From: Siphonodentalium dalli
Lineage: Eukaryota; Mollusca; Scaphopoda; Gadilida; Siphonodentaliidae
Assembly: GCA_032622095.1 (NCBI GenBank)
Contig: CP136066.1
Location: 231,326,961 to 231,390,960 of the forward strand
Direction: 5' to 3'
Length of the DNA stretch: 64,000 nucleotides
Both the position numbers and the translations under genes were made by a program. The notes under the pieces are model-generated. The model was not told where the DNA came from. It did no database searches and was given only the letters and a program-made list of their open reading frames with translations. This document shows positions 13,601 through 19,853 of this stretch, one piece after another. Position 1 is the stretch's first letter; each line of letters begins with the position of its first letter.

Positions 13601-14459
13601 TTCGTTTATAATATGCCAACCAACGTTAGGATGGTTTCCGAAGGGAAGATGCGTAGACGACAGGAGAGGAAAACGAGGGAGACGACCGGAAAGTTAATGT
13701 CCTTGTGGATAGAATACTCGTCGATGAGGATAACTGCAAGCAAACTACTGAAAGAAGCTGCCAAGCTGTACGCCCCCAGTGTAAATAATGTTCGTCTGAT
13801 GTAACGTTGTTCCATTTTTGTTATCATCATATTTTTGTTATCTCAGTATGTATGTTGTCAGTATTTTAATTTATTTAAATAAACATAAAAATAAAATTGT
13901 ATATTTTAATTGAGGTCTGTATGAGCCAGGGTCCGTATAAGCCGATGGTCCGTATAAGCCAGGGTCTGTATCAGCCGGAGGTCCGTATGAGCCAGGGTCC
14001 GTATGAGCCAGGGTCCGTAAGAGCCAGGGTCCGTATCAGCCAGCATTCTTTCTGGGCCACAAACAATAGAAATAACAAAACTTCAAAAATTGATATCGGA
14101 TCACTCTGAGCATTGATGGGTAGGTTCCTCGACTTGAATCAAATATTTGTTACCCCTGAAGCCAAAGAAATAGTAATATATGAGGGTCTGATCGGATTGA
14201 ATACCTTTAAAAAAAGAATAATTTAATTTTAAAATATATTTACCGGTAATTAAAACATTCTCATTTCTAACCTATAATATTTATTCCAGGTTTTGACAAA
14301 GATGGTAATTACCTGGGTACAGAAGAACAATACAAAGGAGAGGTACCAGACGCAGCTCCACCATCCAAGCAGTGGAGAGGTTCTACATCAGCAAGACATC
14401 CCATGAAAGAAGAAGCTATGAGGAAGCAATCTCCAGGTCAAATGCACACAGAGCTCTAA
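1510..14459 (+). CDS. TXNDC16: TXNDC16-like thioredoxin-fold ER protein, 3' part of gene (6 exons, span)
   Basis: Six exons (1510-1651, 3153-3316, 4748-4835, 7039-7129, 10177-10326, 14290-14459) join in frame into 267 codons plus a stop. All introns begin GT and end AG and the phases agree. Exons 1-4 read as a PDI-type thioredoxin fold: a helix ending KFIKEKRINKVPEL, a central strand HPYVILFITKL, an EEQKMFAEAASSFSNK helix, a strand LTFCFMP, a proline-bearing PALPSISYVDM strand, then a closing helix IEDFTEWLKRTH. No CXXC is visible, so this domain is probably non-catalytic. Exon 5 adds the C-terminal motif DEDWVPLSPGYNFL and an acidic stretch; exon 6 is a basic tail ending HTEL, a KDEL-like ER-retrieval signal. 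The fold and tail indicate an ER-lumen protein. TXNDC16 (ERp90) fits best by domain style and C-terminal motif; another PDI relative is possible. The gene starts left of the window. Confidence 0.65.
1674..1884. mobile_element. Family B palindromic MITE (TA-flanked, CAGTAATGC ends), copy 1
   Basis: An almost complete hairpin about 205 bp long. The left arm starts CAGTAATGCTCTAAATAA and reads through AGAATTATGGGTAA; the right arm mirrors it and ends GGGCATTACTG. TA lies on both sides. CAGTA-type ends at a TA duplication are typical of Tc1/mariner/pogo-like elements. The centre contains an inverted copy of GCCATTCATTGGAAAGC. It sits 22 bp downstream of the exon 1 donor. Confidence 0.85.
1885..3152. 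other. Intron sequence with no recognised gene
   Basis: AT-rich intron. The stretch 2270-2420 (TATATAAAAGCAAAG, then a GTCTGT-rich run) resembles the kind of short low-complexity segment seen in retroelement ends, but no boundaries are visible. At 2440-2520 several CATATTGGACTCC-like pieces repeat in both orientations. Short open frames here have no family features. Confidence 0.5.
3153..3316 (+). CDS. TXNDC16: TXNDC16-like exon 2
   Basis: The acceptor is TTTGTCTTTCAG and the donor is CCGAC|GTTAGT, a weaker donor than usual (T at +3). The 54 codons plus two bases encode PELNALLFPELNLRG, strand HPYVILFITKL, helix TEEQKMFAEAASS and strand NLTFCFMP. This is the core beta-alpha-beta of a thioredoxin-like fold without a CXXC. 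Joining the last two bases to exon 3 gives Thr-Leu-Asn-Asn. The end of the exon and its donor are tandemly duplicated (see 3301-3480). Confidence 0.85.
3301..3480. repeat. 90-bp tandem duplication across exon 2 donor
   Basis: Bases 3301-3390 are repeated almost exactly at 3391-3480. The unit starts inside exon 2 (TCTGTTTCATGCCGA), includes the GTTAGT donor and continues through a G-run and TGTATTGGATTACATG into intron sequence. The few differences include CCGAC versus CCGAT and one G fewer in the run, so it is recent. Reading on to the second donor meets an in-frame TAA, so only the first donor keeps the frame open. Confidence 0.9.
3597..3756. mobile_element. Family A hAT-like MITE, right end only
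   Basis: One hairpin of the family A type: GAGGTCCCCATAGGGTGAAT and its mirror ACCCTCTGGGGACCTCATT, followed by the family terminus ending AACTCAGACTTG. The left half is absent. Confidence 0.8.
3855..4670. repeat. Diverged tandem repeat, about 180-bp units with CATGGCCGCC/CATCTTGGATTTCA
   Basis: Three or more degenerate units. Each has a CACACCCT...CAGCC start, a CACCAAAC...ATGGATCTTCA middle and an AACATGG...AGCCATCTTGGATTT end. The same family fills 11106-11770 with better preserved copies. It is non-coding, and I cannot assign a transposon class. Confidence 0.75.
4748..4835 (+). CDS. TXNDC16: TXNDC16-like exon 3
   Basis: The acceptor is ACATTTCAG and the donor AAT|GTAAGT. The first G completes the Thr codon begun in exon 2; then 29 codons encode LNNQVASSILSKYQAK and PALPSISYVDMKN. 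In thioredoxin folds a cis-proline precedes the third strand, and the PALPSISYV segment fits that position. The exon ends in phase 0. Confidence 0.85.
4965..5145. mobile_element. TTAA-flanked MITE with CCCTTTGAGTGCCA ends (family C relative)
   Basis: TTAA then CCCTTTGAGTGCCAGG on the left, TGGCACTGAAAGGG then TTAA on the right. Inside is one compact copy of the hairpin core CCAATGCATTCTCTTATAT and its complement, followed by an AT-rich spacer. CCC...GGG ends at TTAA are the hallmark of piggyBac-type transposition. Related copies are at 52203 and 55578. Confidence 0.8.
5146..5551. other. Intron stretch without recognised features
   Basis: Contains a TATATATA run near 5430 and short open frames only. 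No splice-bordered open frame matches the gene. Confidence 0.5.
5552..5942 (-). mobile_element. tRNA-headed SINE, near full length
   Basis: Read on the minus strand it starts GGAGCTCCGTGGTCCAGTGG. This contains TGGTCCAGTGG, a perfect match to the RNA polymerase III A-box consensus (plus-strand 5923-5933); a degenerate B-box-like GGTCATTGAGTC follows. The body has GTTGTGACCCTTGAGCAAGG. The 3' end has GCTATATAA followed by an ATT-type microsatellite tail (plus-strand 5556-5584). A second copy of the body and tail is at 56340-56655. A tRNA-like head with a simple repeat tail defines a SINE; the partner LINE is unknown. Confidence 0.75.
6024..6483. mobile_element. Family A hAT-like MITE, complete, with 8-bp target duplication
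   Basis: Left end CAAGCCTGAGTTTAGTGTG, right end CTCAGACTTG. Each end carries a long hairpin (GAGGTCCCCAGAGGGTGAAT and mirror), and a weaker middle hairpin contains GAAGTTCCCAAATGGTGAAT. CACTATAT directly precedes and follows the element, giving an exact 8-bp duplication, which is characteristic of hAT transposases. No transposase frame is present, so it is non-autonomous. Confidence 0.88.
6514..6620. repeat. Family E hairpin (GTCGTCTGCTC)
   Basis: About 107 bp: CATGACTGGAGCTTCCTG, then GGGAGCCCCATACAGG, then GTGTCGTCTGCTC and GAGAGGCTCC. The unit matches those of the tandem array at 47016-47772. Confidence 0.75.
6621..7014. mobile_element. TTAA-flanked element with three hairpin cores (family C relative)
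   Basis: TTAACCCATTACTGGAGCTT on the left and CATGAAAGGGTTAA on the right. Inside are a ~110-bp repeat carrying the core CATTCTCTTATATATGTGAG, present twice in tandem (from 6669 and 6768), and a third degenerate core. Its right TTAA lies 24 bp before exon 4, immediately upstream of the acceptor's pyrimidine tract. Confidence 0.78.
7039..7129 (+). CDS. TXNDC16: TXNDC16-like exon 4
   Basis: The acceptor is TTTTCTCCAG and the donor TCAA|GTAAGA. Thirty codons plus one base encode GHVYNLEEVIEIEDFTEW and LKRTHSGNSEPS. The pattern (a short GHVYNL strand, then an amphipathic helix ending in WLKR) is the usual close of a PDI-type thioredoxin domain. The following Ser/Asn/Gly/Pro-rich bases form a linker to exon 5. 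Confidence 0.85.
7199..7270. mobile_element. Fragment of hAT-like element F (CAGGGTTCGCGCTG ends)
   Basis: AGGATCCGTGCTGGACCAAT followed by TTGCCAAATGAAAATATT matches the left end of the complete copy at 39406-39954. Only about 70 bp remain. Confidence 0.6.
7271..7671. mobile_element. Family C TTAA MITE (CCCTTTACCCAAC ends), complete
   Basis: TTAA plus CCCTTTACCCAACAAAACGG at the left; GTTGGGTAAAGGG plus TTAA at the right. It holds two perfect ~63-bp hairpins (core CCAATGCATTCTCTTATAT, loop GTCGACCATAGGTCGC) separated by an AT-rich spacer. Related copies are at 16291, 16989 and 19512. Termini and target resemble piggyBac MITEs. Confidence 0.88.
7733..7938. repeat. 45-bp tandem array, about 4.5 copies
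   Basis: Copies start every 45 bp and contain ATGATGTGCCTCAATCGTAC followed by GTGACTCGTAGTGGAG. The period is divisible by three and lacks stops in several frames, so long overlapping open frames appear on both strands. None is credible as a gene. Confidence 0.95.
8205..8580. other. Intron stretch without recognised features
   Basis: AT-rich single-copy-looking sequence. I see no exon with correct splice borders. Confidence 0.5.
8581..8870. mobile_element. Family A MITE, left half
   Basis: Has GGTCTGAGTTTAGTGTGTC, then the GAGGTCCCCAGAGGGTGAAT hairpin and the internal segment AAATTTCTATAGAAACTTC in inverted order. It is preceded by the extended flank TTTATCAGTGAGGTTTGAGA also seen at 10450 and 57960, so it derives from the larger composite form. 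Confidence 0.7.
9161..9245. repeat. Family E hairpin, TTAA-flanked
   Basis: TTAACCCATAGAGAGTCCCA on the left and GAGGCTCCCTATGGGTTAA on the right, with GGAGCAGACGACACTC in the middle (complement of GTCGTCTGCTC). Further copies are at 10014 and 10357. Confidence 0.75.
9246..9345 (+). pseudogene. Degenerate copy of exon 5 acceptor region (copy A)
   Basis: ATCAGTGAGGTTTGCTTGAA, a GATGAATAATCC stretch and AATTTACAGCAATTCT match the sequence leading into true exon 5 at 10177. The match stops about eight bases into the exon and then diverges. Confidence 0.7.
9346..9899. other. Intron stretch without recognised features
   Basis: The frame starting at 9543 (63 codons) is lysine/arginine-rich but has no recognisable domain and no clear splice context. 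Confidence 0.4.
9940..10010 (+). pseudogene. Internally deleted copy of exon 5 (copy B)
   Basis: A 29-bp exon remnant at 9969-9997 keeps the acceptor TTTACAG, the first 24-odd exon bases (CAAATCTTATTGACGAGG with one insertion and one substitution), then jumps to the exon's last bases GTCG and the same donor GTAAGC. About 120 bp of exon are missing. If spliced in, it would shift the frame. Confidence 0.8.
10012..10098. repeat. Family E hairpin between exon 5 copies
   Basis: ATAACCCATAGAGAGCC on the left and GGCTCCCTATGGGTTAA on the right. It is the same module that follows true exon 5, so it was carried along with the exon duplication. Confidence 0.75.
10177..10326 (+). CDS. TXNDC16: TXNDC16-like exon 5
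   Basis: The acceptor is ATATTTACAG and the donor GTCG|GTAAGC. The exon has 49 codons plus split codons at both ends. It encodes ILIDEDWVPLSPGYNFL, EMMDYEQRTGHMM and an acidic stretch FEDEQIAEEEIEQNEHFGV. The W-x-P-L-x-P-x-Y-x-F-L motif resembles the conserved segment C-terminal to the last thioredoxin domain of TXNDC16 proteins as I remember the family. Two broken upstream copies (9246 and 9940) show that the region duplicated in tandem. A mobile element begins 5 bp inside the following intron. Confidence 0.85.
10332..11072. mobile_element. Composite family A/E element, nested inverted repeat
   Basis: Starts CAAGCCTGAGT directly after the exon 5 GTAAG and ends CTCAGGCCTGG. From outside in, both arms carry a family E hairpin (ACCCATAGAGAGCCCC...), then GTTTAAC...GAGGTTTGAGATGG, then a second CAAGCCTGAGTTTAGTGTG terminus, then the family A GAGGTCC hairpin. 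The whole 740 bp can fold as a set of concentric hairpins. A second copy of the right half lies at 57485-58088, just upstream of DAAM. Confidence 0.8.
11106..11770. repeat. About 180-bp tandem repeat (CATGGCCGCTGGTGGCCATC units), 3 copies
   Basis: Three consecutive units each have TTTGGCGCGGG-type start, GATCTTCATGAAAT and GACATGTAGATGGGAACGAG, then TTCGGCCAAAAAACATGGCC and CATCTTGGATTT. Same family as 3855-4670. Confidence 0.85.
11771..12350. other. Intron stretch without recognised features
   Basis: A short segment (TTTCTCATATCCACTGTC...) recurs near 14750, suggesting an old element end. No exon is seen. Confidence 0.4.
12360..12535. repeat. 42-bp tandem array, 4 copies
   Basis: Unit begins AATGCTCTTTATTTGTACC and ends ATCGACCAACACGG. 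The period is a multiple of three and stop-free, so it generates a spurious 134-codon frame that continues into unique sequence. Confidence 0.95.
12540..12828. repeat. Two diverged copies of a GTTCAAATG(T/G)GGTCACC repeat
   Basis: TTGTTCAAATGTGGTCACCA (12652) and TTGTTCAAATGGGGTCACCG (12797) sit in similar contexts about 145 bp apart. Class unknown. Confidence 0.6.
13451..13561 (+). CDS. Small cysteine-rich frame inside foldback element, possible zinc-knuckle exon
   Basis: ATG opens 36 codons with the arrangement C-x2-C-x12-C-x4-C-x3-H-x3-C: residues NCALCGDTIRLRQEV, then IGCIEPECLTHRVCDTG. A good donor (ACAG|GTGAGT) lies just before the stop, so this may be a first exon. The spacing is like a PHD/RING-type metal-binding knuckle, and I have the impression that similar knuckles occur in MULE-type transposon proteins, but I cannot confirm it. 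It could equally be a captured host exon or chance. Confidence 0.35.
   Translation: MSNCALCGDTIRLRQEVIGCIEPECLTHRVCDTGEL
13613..13804 (+). CDS. Unrecognised 63-codon basic frame inside foldback element
   Basis: Starts MPTNVRMVSEGKMRRRQER and continues with a predicted helix-rich, Lys/Arg-rich stretch ending VNNVRLM. It follows 52 bp after the cysteine-rich frame and lies on the same strand, so the two might be parts of one element protein. No known domain is recognised. Low confidence. Confidence 0.2.
   Translation: MPTNVRMVSEGKMRRRQERKTRETTGKLMSLWIEYSSMRITASKLLKEAAKLYAPSVNNVRLM
14290..14459 (+). CDS. TXNDC16: TXNDC16-like terminal exon with HTEL ER-retrieval tail
   Basis: The acceptor is ATTTATTCCAG. 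Two bases complete the Gly codon from exon 5, then 55 codons and TAA. It encodes FDKDGNYLGTEEQYKGEV, a Pro/Ser linker, then a basic stretch and QMHTEL at the C terminus. HTEL matches the [KH]xEL pattern of KDEL-receptor ligands, so the mature protein should be retained in the ER lumen. No AATAAA occurs before 16078, so the 3' UTR end is not located. Confidence 0.88.
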
Positions 14460-14504
14460 AGGAGTGTTCAGACTGGTCCGTTGCTTTGGTCCGCAATTAC
14501 AAAT

Positions 14505-14952
14505 GACTACTTATGTGGCTATGATTTTGTGTATGTTGCTATGATTTTGTGAAATGGATATTTATGTGACTAATTTCTCTTACGTGGCTAGCCATAACTG
14601 CATTCAGATGAACCCTTAAAAATTATCTATTTGGCCCAATCAACCTATTTAATTTTGAAGTAACTCAAACTTGGGAAACTGAAAGTCCATTGATTTAGAC
14701 ATCCATGATTTGTCAATAGCTATGTGGCTTGTCACCCAATCACGGACCTGTCAGTTTCTCCTATTCCACTGTCCTAGTTACTTTATGCAAGTTTTTGAGT
14801 TTCAATCAGCTTCTTCTGAGCACTATAGTTCCAACATGTTATGATTCCATAATCTAAAATTTTATCACTATCAACTACTTGATAGCCACATAAAAATTAG
14901 AGACACATAATTATTTTAGCCACATAACTCATAGCCACATATTTACCCGTTT
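14505..14952. mobile_element. Inverted-repeat element with TATGTGGCTATGA units
   Basis: ACTACTTATGTGGCTATGAT on the left is mirrored by CATAGCCACATATTTACCC on the right, with further TATGTGGCTA or TATGTGACTA copies inside both arms. It lies directly after the TXNDC16-like stop codon and may be part of its 3' UTR. Confidence 0.6.
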
Positions 14953-15387
14953 GTTAGTCTGTCCGTATGTTGCGTTGTCTGCGTTATAAATTCGTTCACA
15001 GGGACGTGTGTTGCATAAATTAATTCTATGATAATGTCGAACCTATCAAATCCCAACATCTAACACTTTATTGACATAAATACAAGTCAATTTTCCTTTG
15101 CTTCGAAGACAGCCGCCATCTTTCATTGATTGAAAATTGAAAATAATCGAATCATCAAGGGAGATAAACCCTGCATGGAGTTTGACAAGCAACGTCACGA
15201 CGCATGCCATATAAGGTATGCGTTACACTTCACATTGCATTGAAAACAGAAGCTTTCCTTTGTGTGCTTTAACACAGACAACGCAATGAACGCATCGCAG
15301 CAGTCTGGAGGCCTTGGTGTAATCCAATTTCAATGCAACGGCCTTATGTGAATGCGGCTTAAGTGATCTAGTCCACACTGTTAAATC
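14953..15387. other. Intergenic stretch without recognised features
   Basis: No exon-like frame or repeat boundary is seen. Confidence 0.4.
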
Positions 15388-15758
15388 TAAGCCTAGAAAG
15401 CGTGTGTCTGTCATTTGCAGAATGAGGTCTCCAGAAGGTGAATTTAGTAATACTATCCTGCCCATCAGGCTAGCATCACCAAATTCACCCTCTGGAGACC
15501 TCATTCTGGTCAGGCCTCAACTGATATGAGACCTGGAAGTTCCCCCAGTTTAAGTTGGTGATGTTCACCCATTAGTCACCTTGATAATGCATTTTATCTT
15601 CTGCAAATTAAGGGATATGTAAACTGAACAGAAGTGACTAAACAATGTTATTTTAGAGTTATAGATACTTCCCAGAAGATGAGGCATGTGCGGGATAGCC
15701 TCAGTAAATTCACCCTCTGGGGACCTCATTCTGCAAATGACAGACCCACTGTATGAAG
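15388..15758. mobile_element. Family A MITE with 17-bp flanking direct repeats
   Basis: Both GAGGTCTCCAGAAGGTGAAT-type hairpins are present, the right one reduced to one arm. TAGTCCACACTGTTAAA precedes the element and TAGTCCACACTGTAAAG follows it, longer than the usual 8-bp duplication. Confidence 0.75.
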
Positions 15759-15910
15759 GCTTTTTTAGTCCACACTGTAAAGCCTACTGTCTGTCTCAGT
15801 CCAGCATCGTCATTTCTAAGATATAAGAAATTAGAAAATATCGCCATTACGCCGTAGTACTTTTGCATACTTAGGGGTGATGCTTCTAAGATATAAGTTA
15901 TCATTCAGTA

Positions 15911-16036
15911 ATATGACCTTCATACTCACATATATGACCTTCATACTCACATATATGACCTTCATACTCACATATATGACCTTCATACTCACATATATGA
16001 CCTTCATACTTACATATATGGCTTTCATACTTACAT
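15911..16036. repeat. 21-bp tandem array, about 6 copies
   Basis: Unit ATATGACCTTCATACTCACAT. On the minus strand it yields a repetitive peptide frame (YVSMKVI), judged to be an artefact. Confidence 0.95.
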
Positions 16037-16130
16037 AAATGCATAAATACAAAGTAAATTTCCCATGTCTCCGGCCAAATAAATTATGAGAAGCATGGTT
16101 TTTAATTTTATTTTATTTTTCTGGTCACAG

Positions 16131-16895
16131 GACCATGCCTAAGTATAGTGTGTATATCATTTGCAGAATGAGGTCCCTAGAGGGTGATTTTATTAACGCT
16201 ATCACACACAGTGGGCTAGCATCACCAAATTCACCATCTTGGGACCTCAGTCTACATGACCTCATTGGCTATGGGAGACACAGACTCAGATTAACCCTTT
16301 ACCCAACAGAACGGCCCTGTGCCAATGCATTCTCTTATATATGCGAGTCGACCATAGGTCGCCTCGCATATATAAGAGAATGCATTGGCTTAACACATTA
16401 AAAATTATAAAATTGTTAAAGAATGTAAGAAAAAATGGTAAAAAGTGTTAAAAAAAGATTTTTTTTAGGCCAATGCATTCTCTTATATATGCGAGGCGAC
16501 CTATGGTCGACTCGCATATATAAGAGAATGCATTGGCACAGGGTATAACTGTAACTATCACAATGTGGTCAAGGAGCCGTTTCCAATGATATCCATATTT
16601 GTATGGTTTTATTGAGACAGACCCAAGATATTTTAGGCTGTTGAAGCTTTATTTGGCCGGTTTTGGCCGGTTTGTTGGGTAAGGGTTAAACTAAAAAAGA
16701 AATAGAATCTATCTGAAGAAGTTTCTATAGAAATTTGATAATAAAGAAACTGTCCATAGAAGATGAGGCTTAAGCAGAATGATGTCCTCAGAGGTTGAAA
16801 TTAGTGATGCTTGCCCCCTATGCGTGATAGCATCACTAAATTCACCCTCTGTGGACCTCATTCTGCAATGACAGGCACATTATTCTCAAACCTGC
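16131..16895. mobile_element. Family A MITE interrupted by a family C element
   Basis: The left terminus GCCTAAGTATAGTGTGTAT, its hairpin and GGGAGACACAGACTCAGATT are followed at 16291 by a complete TTAA element. Family A sequence resumes at 16690 (CTAAAAAAGAAATAGAATC) and ends with the right hairpin near 16890. The middle of the family A element is missing at the junction. Confidence 0.8.
16291..16689. mobile_element. Family C TTAA MITE nested in family A
   Basis: TTAACCCTTTACCCAACAG on the left and GTTGGGTAAGGGTTAA on the right, with two perfect ~63-bp hairpins. The AT-rich spacer TTAACACATTAAAAATTAT is the complement of the spacer in the 7271 copy, so the internal part is inverted relative to that copy. 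Confidence 0.88.
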
Positions 16896-16988
16896 ACAAC
16901 GAAGCATTCCACATCTGCAGCCTTATATATGTAAGTCTCCCTATGGCAGACTCGCATATATACGAAAAAACGCACCGGCACAGGATCT

Positions 16989-17379
16989 TTAACCCTTTAC
17001 CCAACAAAACGGACAAAAATGGCCAAATAAAGCTGCAACAGCCTAAATTATCTTGGGTCTGTCTCAATAACACCATACAAATATGGATATCATTGGAACC
17101 GGTTCATTGACCACATTGTGATGGTTACAGTTATGCCCTGTGCCAATGCATTCTCTTATATATGCGAGTCGACCATAGGTCGCCTCGCATATATAAGAGA
17201 ATGCATTGGCCTAAAAAAAATCTTTTTTTACCATTTTTTCTTACATTCTTTAACAATTTTATAATTTTTAATGTGTTAAGCCAATGCATTCTCTTATATA
17301 TGCGAGGCGACCTATGGTCGACTCGCATATATAAGAGAATGCATTGGCAACAGGGCCGTTCTGTTGGGTAAAGGGTTAA
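16989..17379. mobile_element. Family C TTAA MITE with readable empty site
   Basis: Flanks read GGATC-TTTAA-CCCTTTACCC on the left and AAAGGG-TTAATGCTGCACC on the right. The uninterrupted target GGATCTTTAATGCTGCACC is present at 47985, proving a TTAA target duplication. Two perfect hairpins lie inside. The host sequence (16905-16985 and 17380-17415) is itself a hairpin-core element. Confidence 0.92.
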
Positions 17380-17479
17380 TGCTGCACCAGCGAAGTTCCC
17401 GTCATAAAAGGGTTAAATTATATTTATATTGCAGTAGATTGTCTCTTCTTTTTTTATTATATTCATACAAATATCGAAT

Positions 17480-17955
17480 CTGTCATTTGCAGAATGAGGT
17501 CCCCAGAGGGTGAATTTAGTAATGCTATCCTGGCGGCAGACTTCCATCTCCAAATTCACCCTCTGGGGACCTCATTTTCTTAGGCCTTAACTTCGGGCGT
17601 ATCTATGGTCTCAAATTAACATTTTTTTTACTTACTTTTTCCCTTGTGGGAAGTTTCTATATCCCCTAATTTGCAGAAGATAAAATGCATAATCTCTGGT
17701 GACTAATGGGTGAACATCACCAACTTCAACTGGGGAACCTCAATCTGATCCCAGGTCTCCCATAGCAGTTGAGGCCTAAGCAGAATGATGTTCCCAGAGG
17801 GTGAATTTGTGACTCTAGCCTGCCATGCAGGATAGCTTCACTATATTCACCCTCTGGGGACCTCATTCTACAAATACAGACTCGTTATTTGCAGGCTTGG
17901 AGAAGTCTCCCTGTAAAAAGGAAGCGAGGGAGAAGTTCTCTCCAATGCTTCTCAT
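17480..17955. mobile_element. Family A MITE, same copy type as 43505-44008
   Basis: Two GAGGTCCCCAGAGGGTGAAT hairpins and the internal TTTCTATATCCCCTAATTTG segment. The right flank AGAAGTCTCCCTGTAAAAAG continues to match 43955-44008 beyond the element, so the two loci share a longer duplicated block. Confidence 0.8.
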
Positions 17956-18320
17956 TAGGGCGGAAAGGGTCAAGTTATTACGTTCTCAACTTTCGGTGAA
18001 CAAAGACAAGGACCAGTCTATTGCGCGAAATTTGACAACAACTGTCTAAATGTCTTATTCATGGTAGTAAAAGCACTTTTTAATGAGTGATTTTCATCTC
18101 AAAGTTGATATACCATAACTACTTTCTGAATGAAAATTGTTATCTAGCTGTCGACTGTCGCCTGTCATTGTTTTTGCGATTCTCGTGTCTGTTGATTTGC
18201 GCGCACTTATTGTCTCTTGTTGAATAGACTGGTTCCTGCAAAAGTCTGAAAACGTAGTAACCTGACCCCGCCAGCCCCACTAGGCTAGTCCCTGATATCT
18301 AGTCCAGGTTCTAGTAACGT

Positions 18321-18517
18321 GATACAGTAATGCCCAAAGTAATTGACCACAATTTTTCAGGATTTAGTCGGAAATATGGCTTGTTGCCATTTATCGGAAA
18401 GCTCTCGGGGAGAGCTTTGCGATGAATGGCAACAAGCCATATTTCCGACTAAATCCTGAAAAGTTACCCATAATTCTGCTGTGGTTAAGGAGTCGATTAT
18501 TTAGGGCCATTACTGTA
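18321..18517. mobile_element. Family B palindromic MITE, copy 2
   Basis: TACAGTAATGCCCAAAGTAA to GGGCCATTACTGTA with the central CTCGGGGAGAGCTTT loop. Part of the left arm is deleted (the CCTTAACCACAGCAG stretch). Confidence 0.88.
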
Positions 18518-18559
18518 GATGGGGATCGAAGATCAGGTGAATAAAGCTATTTGTTGAGA

Positions 18560-18870
18560 TCCCTTTTCTAATTGTATGCATCCCATATGGATCCCCGAAC
18601 AAATAGATGAACATACTGATGAGTGTCGTCTGCTCACTGTTCTGTGGGGCTCACTGTGGGTTCAAATTCATATAAATTTTGAAAGTATCGTGCTCTTAAA
18701 TATGGTCTCTCTCTTTGTAAACATGTGTTATAACCCATAGAGAGCCCCACACAGATAGAAGGATCTATTACTGACTGTCGTCTGCTCGTGTCTGTGAGGG
18801 GTACCATACAGGTGTCTTTGTTACCGGGGTATAAAGATGGTCTATCTCTTTGTAAACATGTGTTATATAG
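18560..18870. repeat. Two family E hairpins and a duplicated 35-bp flank
   Basis: GTGTCGTCTGCTC occurs at 18622 and CTGTCGTCTGCTC at 18774, each in a hairpin context. TATGGTCTCTCTCTTTGTAA (18702) recurs as ATGGTCTATCTCTTTGTAAA (18837). Confidence 0.7.
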
Positions 18871-19511
18871 TTACCGGGGTATACGATATTAGATATGAAT
18901 CGAAAACAACTGTCCGGAAATACTTCTATCGATTAATATTGATTATATTTTGACTATTTTTTTAGTCTAAAAATGTGTGGTTGTTTAGCTTACGAACAAT
19001 ATTGGTTACTGTTAACAGAGACCAGAAATTTTATTCTGTAATTTTTATACAAATAAACGTTAATTAGGCTCATTGTCGCTTATAACTATGTAATAAAACA
19101 ATAAATCTGGGACATTTTACATTCGGAGCTTAGCTATGGGAACACCCTAATGATCTTTATCGCTATATGGTATCGCCTGAATGGTCTGTTTTAAAAATAG
19201 AACAATAAAGTGTCCTACTTAATCATTTCATTTCCGGACATTGGTCTGCAATTCATATTTATTATTTTATACCCAGGAAACTATTTCAAAATTTTTATAT
19301 GAAGAGATTTCTTTAAATCATGTATTTCATATTAAAATCTCATGTATTGATCTGAATTTTGCTTTAATGTCTTTTATACGGCGGCTCATACATTCCGTAT
19401 TTTCTTTGTGTGTTGGGGGAGGTGGCTTCTGCTGATTTATGTGGATTTGGCAGGACATATATATCACAATTTAGCCATAATTAAATACACTTCAAGATCT
19501 GGCAGCAGATA
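18871..19511. other. AT-rich intergenic stretch without recognised features
   Basis: Only short frames; no element boundaries are visible. Confidence 0.4.
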
Positions 19512-19853
19512 TTAACACTTTACCCAACAGAACGGCCCTGTGCCAATGCATTCTCTTATATATGCGAGTCGACCATAGGTCGCCTCGCATATATAAGAGA
19601 ATGCATTGGCTTAACACATTAAAAATTATAAAATTGTTAAAGAATGTAAGAAAAAATGGTAAAAAGTGTTAAAAAAAGATTTTATTTAGTAGTATATGGC
19701 ACAGGGCATAACTGTAACTATCACAATGTGGTCAAGGAGCCGGTTCCAATGATATCCATATTTGTATGGTTCTATTGAGACAGACCGAAGATATTTTAGG
19801 CTGTTGAAGCTTTATTTGGCCGGTTTTGGCCGGTTTGTTGGGTAAAGGGTTAA
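19512..19853. mobile_element. Family C TTAA MITE, one hairpin lost
   Basis: TTAACACTTTACCCAACAG on the left and GTTGGGTAAAGGGTTAA on the right. The left hairpin is intact; where the second should be there is only TAGTAGTATATGGCACAGGG. Confidence 0.88.

Larger units (their letters stand above)
13098..14046. mobile_element. Foldback element with arms of repeated GGCTTATACGGACCCT units
   Basis: The left arm (13098-13215) has six direct copies of an ~18-bp unit like GGCTTATACGGACCCT; the right arm (13905-14046) has eight copies in inverse orientation (CCGTATAAGCC). Arms built of short direct repeats are typical of foldback elements and some MULE relatives. The 690-bp interior contains a ~150-bp partial direct repeat (GTTAGTAAAAACACAACT at 13229 and 13388) and two small open frames. 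Confidence 0.85.
12829..14210. mobile_element. Family D TTAA element (AGGTACTC ends) split by a foldback insertion
   Basis: Left end TTAA-AGGTACTCAATCCGA, right end GGATTGAATACCT-TTAA. Inside each end lie TTTCTTTGGCTTC and TTGATTCGAGTCGAGGAACC in opposite orientations. Unlike the ~470-bp copies at 32637 and 40632, this one is 1.37 kb because a foldback element (13098-14046) interrupts it. Confidence 0.85.

Noticed and set aside
13606-13830. 74-codon minus-strand frame with hydrophobic stretches
   Set aside because: Antisense to the plus-strand basic frame, no signal-peptide logic, and inside a foldback element.
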